64,000 bases of DNA. Origin: Antitrichia curtipendula (Eukaryota > Streptophyta > Bryopsida > Hypnales > Leucodontaceae). Under the pieces are notes generated by a model. The model was given only the letters and a program-made list of their open reading frames with translations. It was not told where the DNA came from and did no database searches. The stretch's first letter is position 1. The number at the start of each line of letters is the position of its first letter. Both the position numbers and the translations under genes were made by a program. Shown in pieces: positions 59,901-64,000 of the stretch. Location: NCBI GenBank assembly GCA_951230915.1, contig OX579636.1, positions 40,055,912 to 40,119,911 on the forward strand. The letters are read 5' to 3'.

Positions 59901-62238
59901 AGTGGTGCATCACAGGCTGACGTTGGGGTGCTGGTGAGTACAATCTGCATTTGTTGGTTCAGTGGTTGTTATGAATTGCTTAAGGATCTTAAATTTTTTT
60001 CTTAGCTTGATTTAATCATAGTGTTTTAGGTTTTTAAGCTAAATGTTTATTTCAGGTAATTTCAGCTCGAAAAGGAGAGTTTGAAACTGGATTTGAGCGA
60101 GGTGGTCAAACTCGAGAGCATGCACAGCTTGCCAAGACCTTGGGCGTTTCCAAGCTATTGGTGGTTGTGAACAAGATGGACGATCCATCTGTTGAGTGGT
60201 CCAAGGACAGGTAGTTTTTTTTTAACACAGGAATGAACTAGAGAAAGCGGTTGCCTTGTGAGTTATTACATACGTGGAAGAGTATTGGTTCATTTGGTTA
60301 ATACATGACGCATTTGCGCGAATGACGGTTTTTATGTTTTATGAAATATTTATTCACTTGATTTGGCAAATTTTCTAATCATTGGACTGCGATGTCTAGG
60401 TTTGACGAAATTGAGAAGAAGATTGTACCTTTCTTGAAATCATGTGGCTATAACACGAAGAAAGGTCTGCAAATACATTCCTCTTTTTTTGGTTTCGATG
60501 CTTCGTTGTTGTTGTTTTGGTAAGCAGAAATTGATGGGAGAATGACTTGAATGTAGCAATCTTAGTCCCTGTTACGATTATGTACTCTGCAGATGTGCAG
60601 TTTTTGCCTATTTCTGGGCTCTTTGGAAACAATATGAAGGATCGGATGCCGAAGAGTGTGTGTCCTTGGTGGGACGGTTCTTGCCTTTTTGAAGCTTTGG
60701 ATGCCGTTGAGCTGCCATTACGAGATCCGAAAGGTCCCTTCAGGTAAAGTTTCTTTTGCGTCTCTCAGATCTAGATCCTTGAGGAAGAATTTCCTACGGG
60801 CTTCCTTACTGTGATGTTATTTACGTGGTGTGCTCATAATTCGATGTACACATTATGTTTGCGCAGGATGCCTATTATTGATAAGTCTAAGGACATGGGT
60901 ACTGTTGTGATGGGCAAAATAGAGTCTGGGAGTGTGCGACGTGGAGACTCCTTAATTGTTATGCCCAATAAGGTGAGTGAGTTCTTTGAGATTGCAACTT
61001 TTGAGACTTGTGGGAAGTTGTATGCTTACGTTGGATCTGTTCTTCATTTGATGGATATGTTTTACTAGTAAATTTTCTAGCAGATAGCACAGCAACATGC
61101 GGATCATGGGTGAATTTCTATGCAGGCCTTGGTAAAAGTTGTAACAGTGTATCGAGACGACGATGAGGTAAATTATGCAAAGCCTGGTGAAAACCTACGA
61201 ATCAGGATATCAGGTGTTGAAGAAGAGGATATCATTCCCGGGTTTGTCCTCTCAGCCGTGAGTAAGTATCCTATATCTTACCTTAAAAATCATATCCTAC
61301 ATTTTAGGGGTTTCGAGAAATAAAATTCCACAGGAAGAGTCGTTGGCCATCCTCTAGTGACCTGAACCACGTTTGTTTTATTTGCAGACAAACCTATTCC
61401 TGCTGTGCTGGAGTTTGATGCCCAGCTCCAGATTCTTGAACTCCTTGATCATAAGGTGGGTTTCTGGCGCTTCTTCTTGTTGTCAAGTATTTCTTGAGTT
61501 TCTGGATACATACACACTCACACACACTAAACATTCCAATCAGGCGAGACTGGATTCATGGGCAGTTTTTTGCAATATCACGTGATATTTTCATTTCATC
61601 TGCTTATATCATTCATTCGCTTAAATCATGTCATCCTTGCAGGCAATCTTCACTGCTGGGTACAAAGCTGTGCTCCACATACACTCTATTGTGGAAGAGT
61701 GTGAGATTATGAGACTAATTCATCTGATAGATCCCAAAACAAAGAAGCCTATCAGGAAGAAGTTGCTGTATGTGAAGCGTGGAGCTGTTGTAGTTGTTCG
61801 CATCCTGGTCAGTTTTCAAATTATATAGGATTTTTTTCTCTGAAAGGAAAAAGCAATATTCTCTTCGTTCTGCAAAACTTCAAACCTTAATTTCTGACTT
61901 GGGTTTTTGTGAGTTTATGTGTTCTGTTTTGGTGCAATTTTAATTTCTAATTTAAGCTTCAATTTTGTGATTCAGGTCAGTCAAACCATTTGTGTGGAGA
62001 AATTTGAGGATTTCCCTCAGCTTGGACGATTTACACTACGAGATGAAGGTGTGTGTCTCTTACACGTTACGAATTAATTTTCCTCTGACCAGCAAGGTCG
62101 GCGGTGTGCTTTTGATCTTCTGAGTCGGGTCGATATATGACGCCATTCTGAATTTTCGACATGAGTGAATCAGGTAAAACCGTAGCAATTGGGAAGGTTG
62201 TGAAGTTCCCCTCTCTTGCTAGCGGCAGCCAGAACTGA
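56931..62238 (+). CDS. ERF3: Eukaryotic peptide chain release factor 3 (eRF3, GTPase)
   Basis: Sixteen exons join in phase: 56931-56948, 57816-57962, 58076-58334, 58566-58677, 58853-58898, 59205-59276, 59871-59933, 60056-60210, 60400-60464, 60593-60743, 60867-60972, 61126-61261, 61388-61455, 61643-61807, 61976-62048, 62174-62238. They give 566 aa. eRF3 binds eRF1 and uses GTP hydrolysis to drive translation termination. The N-terminus is short and acidic (residues 1-135), with a possible PAM2-like segment ([15 protein letters not shown], about 30-45) for poly(A)-binding protein contact. G motifs are GHVDAGKS (139-146), DAPGH (216-220) and NKMD (278-281). The EF1A-like domains follow, ending [12 protein letters not shown]. 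Exon 1 has six codons (context ccaccATGt) before an 867-bp intron. Intron 6 holds a TTAA MITE. No glutamine-rich prion-like region is present. Confidence 0.95.
59509..59722. mobile_element. Short TTAA-flanked MITE in eRF3 intron 6
   Basis: This 214-bp element runs from TTAACCCCTTAGCGCC to GGAGCGCTAAGGGGTTAA. The inverted ends are about 15 bp: CCCCTTAGCGC is shared perfectly inside the TTAAs. It differs from the longer elements after CCCCT, so it belongs to a different subfamily. It lies wholly within the intron and away from splice sites. Confidence 0.8.
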
Positions 62239-63541
62239 TGCCAGTACCGTTAGTCTGTCTCACCTTCAAGTTTTGGATTCTACTTCCTGTGGTAAATTTC
62301 TCTCGCCTACGCCAATACTTCCCCTACGCTCTTGAAAATTTTCATTCCCTCGACATCGAACGTGTTTCGAAACATCAACTTTTCTAATATCGATATTAGT
62401 GGCCTATGTCTGAAGCTTCCGTCAAAAATATATTACCGAATGAACTTAGTCTTTGGATGTCTGACTTAATATTGGTTTTCTGTGCAGGAATCATAAAAGT
62501 GAGGTGATTTTTGACAAGAATCTATCAAAATCATGGGTTATTACTTTACTGCCTACTTTACGGTCTTCTCATTTTCAAAGAGCAACCACAAGTTCTATTG
62601 TTTGAGTTGCTTGTTCCTTGAGCTTGAATGCCATCACGGTCGTCGACATGCTCCATTGAATAGTTTGGGTTCGATTATTCTACCCGAGAATTCATTCGGT
62701 TGTTCCCTCTGTAAATTTCGGAGGCGGAATAATGCCAATGGGAGAACTAGATGTTGGGCGTTTAGTGATTTTGTGCTAGTTTCACAAGGGAATCTCGTTT
62801 GACTGAGAAGTTATTCTGGGAGTACGCTGTTTGCACTTTTGATGCATATCATATATAGGAATGATGAATTTTCTCTAGGAAATTTACTTCTAGCGCACAG
62901 AAGGTAGATCACAGTTTTGAGGGATGAGTTTGCCGGTACACTCTGATTGTCTAATAAAAGCTCTGCAAGTTATTAGAGCCTGCATTTGTGTGCTTCGTTT
63001 GTGGTTTACAATGACTTCGAAAACTGAGTCTATGCTGCGTTGAGTTTCAATCCGTTGAAAATGAGTACACAAAATCCAAATGAGGAAACTTTTTGTGTCC
63101 TATATTCCTAAAAAAAAACTTAAACTAAAAAAGGACTTATGGTTTGGAAGTAAATGAATTCCAAAGCTAACCACCCCATACACTAAGGTGGTAGGTGGGT
63201 TTCATAATCACTCCCTTCTCTAGAGAAATAAGAGAAATAGATTTGAGAAGGGTTTGAGAATTTGTTCTTTTTTCTCCTCAAAAATGAAATAATTATGAAT
63301 TTTTTTGTAAAGACTTTGTTCAACCCATTCTTGATATGTACAGCATTGCATTTCCAACTATAGGATGATTACAAAATCAACCATGCTTCAAAGTAGGTGA
63401 TAATTGTGGCTGCCAGTGTGCATCTTATGATCATTGTATGCTTTCAATGTACACCTCCTTGGCATTGTGTTACAGCTTGAGTTGTCACGTAACCATGTAA
63501 GCTGTTACACCTAAACTACAATTGATTAGAAACAAAGCAGT
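62239..63541. other. 3' region downstream of eRF3
   Basis: It includes the probable eRF3 3' UTR with possible spliced non-coding sequence (a GTAG-like pair around 62490 is not convincing). An 89-codon open frame at 62533-62802 has no recognisable content. The rest is AT-rich. Confidence 0.5.
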
Positions 63542-64000
63542 TTAACCCCTAAAGTTCCGTGACTATGTTTTCACTGAAAACGCTCAAGAACTGCCGTTTT
63601 TAGTACAAGTACCAAATTTTTGAAAAAAACTTTTTTTTGACTCATGTAACCGTAGGATCTTGTAGTATGCTGACTTGAGAATATGTGGTAAAAATTTCAG
63701 AAATTTCCACCACGTGGATTGCAAGATATAACCATTCAAAATCACTGAAATCGTTTTTTGACCCCTGCAAAAAACCAGGCAGCTGCACTTCAAAAGCTCA
63801 CTTTTTTATGAAAAAATGTCCAAAATGGTGGTGCTTCTTTGGATTCTTTTTCCTAAACAAGTTGGCTACATGCTTGAAAAATTTCACATCATTTGGAATT
63901 GTACAACATATGAGAAAAAAATAGTAAGTAGAATGAAGTAGAGAATGATTCAAAATACTAAATTGTTAAAAATTTAGATACGAAATTGAAAAATGCCAAT
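63542..64000. mobile_element. Partial TTAA-flanked piggyBac-like MITE (cut by window end)
   Basis: It starts TTAACCCCTAAAG and matches the complement of 2505 down to about 2050 nearly block for block (gactatgttttcac, aaaactgcc, taccaaatttttgaaaaaaa, ccgtaggatcttgtagtatgctg-type block, attgcaagatat). It is the same subfamily as the outer element 597-2505. The other end lies outside the window. Confidence 0.88.

Noticed and set aside
62660..62690. Possible tRNA T-loop (GGTTCGATT)
   Set aside because: No matching acceptor, D or anticodon stems could be paired around it; no tRNA gene found in the window.
62533..62802. 89-codon open frame after eRF3
   Set aside because: No recognisable motif; it follows the eRF3 stop in probable 3' UTR sequence.

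Overview
The window looks like nuclear DNA of a land plant or close streptophyte relative. The coding exons are GC-balanced, the GT-AG introns are mostly 70-700 bp, the intergenic DNA is very AT-rich, and plant-type telomere motifs (TTTAGGG) are scattered through introns. One gene encodes a plant-type KASH nuclear-envelope protein and another a plastid-type DEAD-box helicase. Compact genes, old decayed DNA transposons and the absence of a recognisable LTR retrotransposon suggest a seedless plant (bryophyte or lycophyte grade). That placement is inference; no single base pattern proves it.

Seven complete protein-coding genes could be joined exon by exon, and every splice junction is in phase. 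They are: SF3b subunit 3 (3337-7653, +, 1214 aa); a GRWD1/Rrb1-type WD40 ribosome-assembly protein (13940-9916, -, 486 aa); coatomer epsilon (26608-29195, +, 290 aa); a SINE-type armadillo KASH protein (37527-41930, +, 959 aa); a plastid DEAD-box helicase like RH58 (43120-47489, +, 518 aa); a CMS1-like 90S pre-ribosome factor (50497-48148, -, 277 aa); and translation release factor eRF3 (56931-62238, +, 566 aa). An eighth gene, an unnamed 301-aa armadillo protein (51115-54054, +), is head-to-head with CMS1. Most are housekeeping genes for splicing, ribosome assembly, vesicle transport, nuclear envelope, plastid RNA and translation termination; there is no operon-like functional cluster.

The gaps at 1-2500, 14.2-26.6 kb, 29.2-36.7 kb and 54-57 kb are graveyards of cut-and-paste DNA transposons. 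The notable system is a piggyBac-type family, which is unusual for a plant. Several elements have TTAA-CCCC...GGGG-TTAA ends: 597-2505 with 842-1793 nested inside it, a 750-bp near-perfect foldback at 14190-14940, 15231-16173, 19618-20547, a 214-bp element in an eRF3 intron, and a partial copy at 63542-64000. Two unoccupied paralogous sites inside the window show that TTAA is the duplicated target. A decayed piggyBac transposase (20830-21756) keeps the second and third catalytic Asp regions and the C-terminal Cys-rich domain. Its downstream flank is homologous to the non-coding element 842-1793.

Other mobile DNA includes two PIF/Harbinger transposase relics; one is fused to a captured, intron-containing fragment of the RH58 gene that lies 28 kb away. 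There is also a CACTA-like element (22810-24732) with an 8-bp-TSD, hAT-like MITE inside it, and a second copy of that MITE at 34906-35467. Several introns and promoters carry local tandem duplications.
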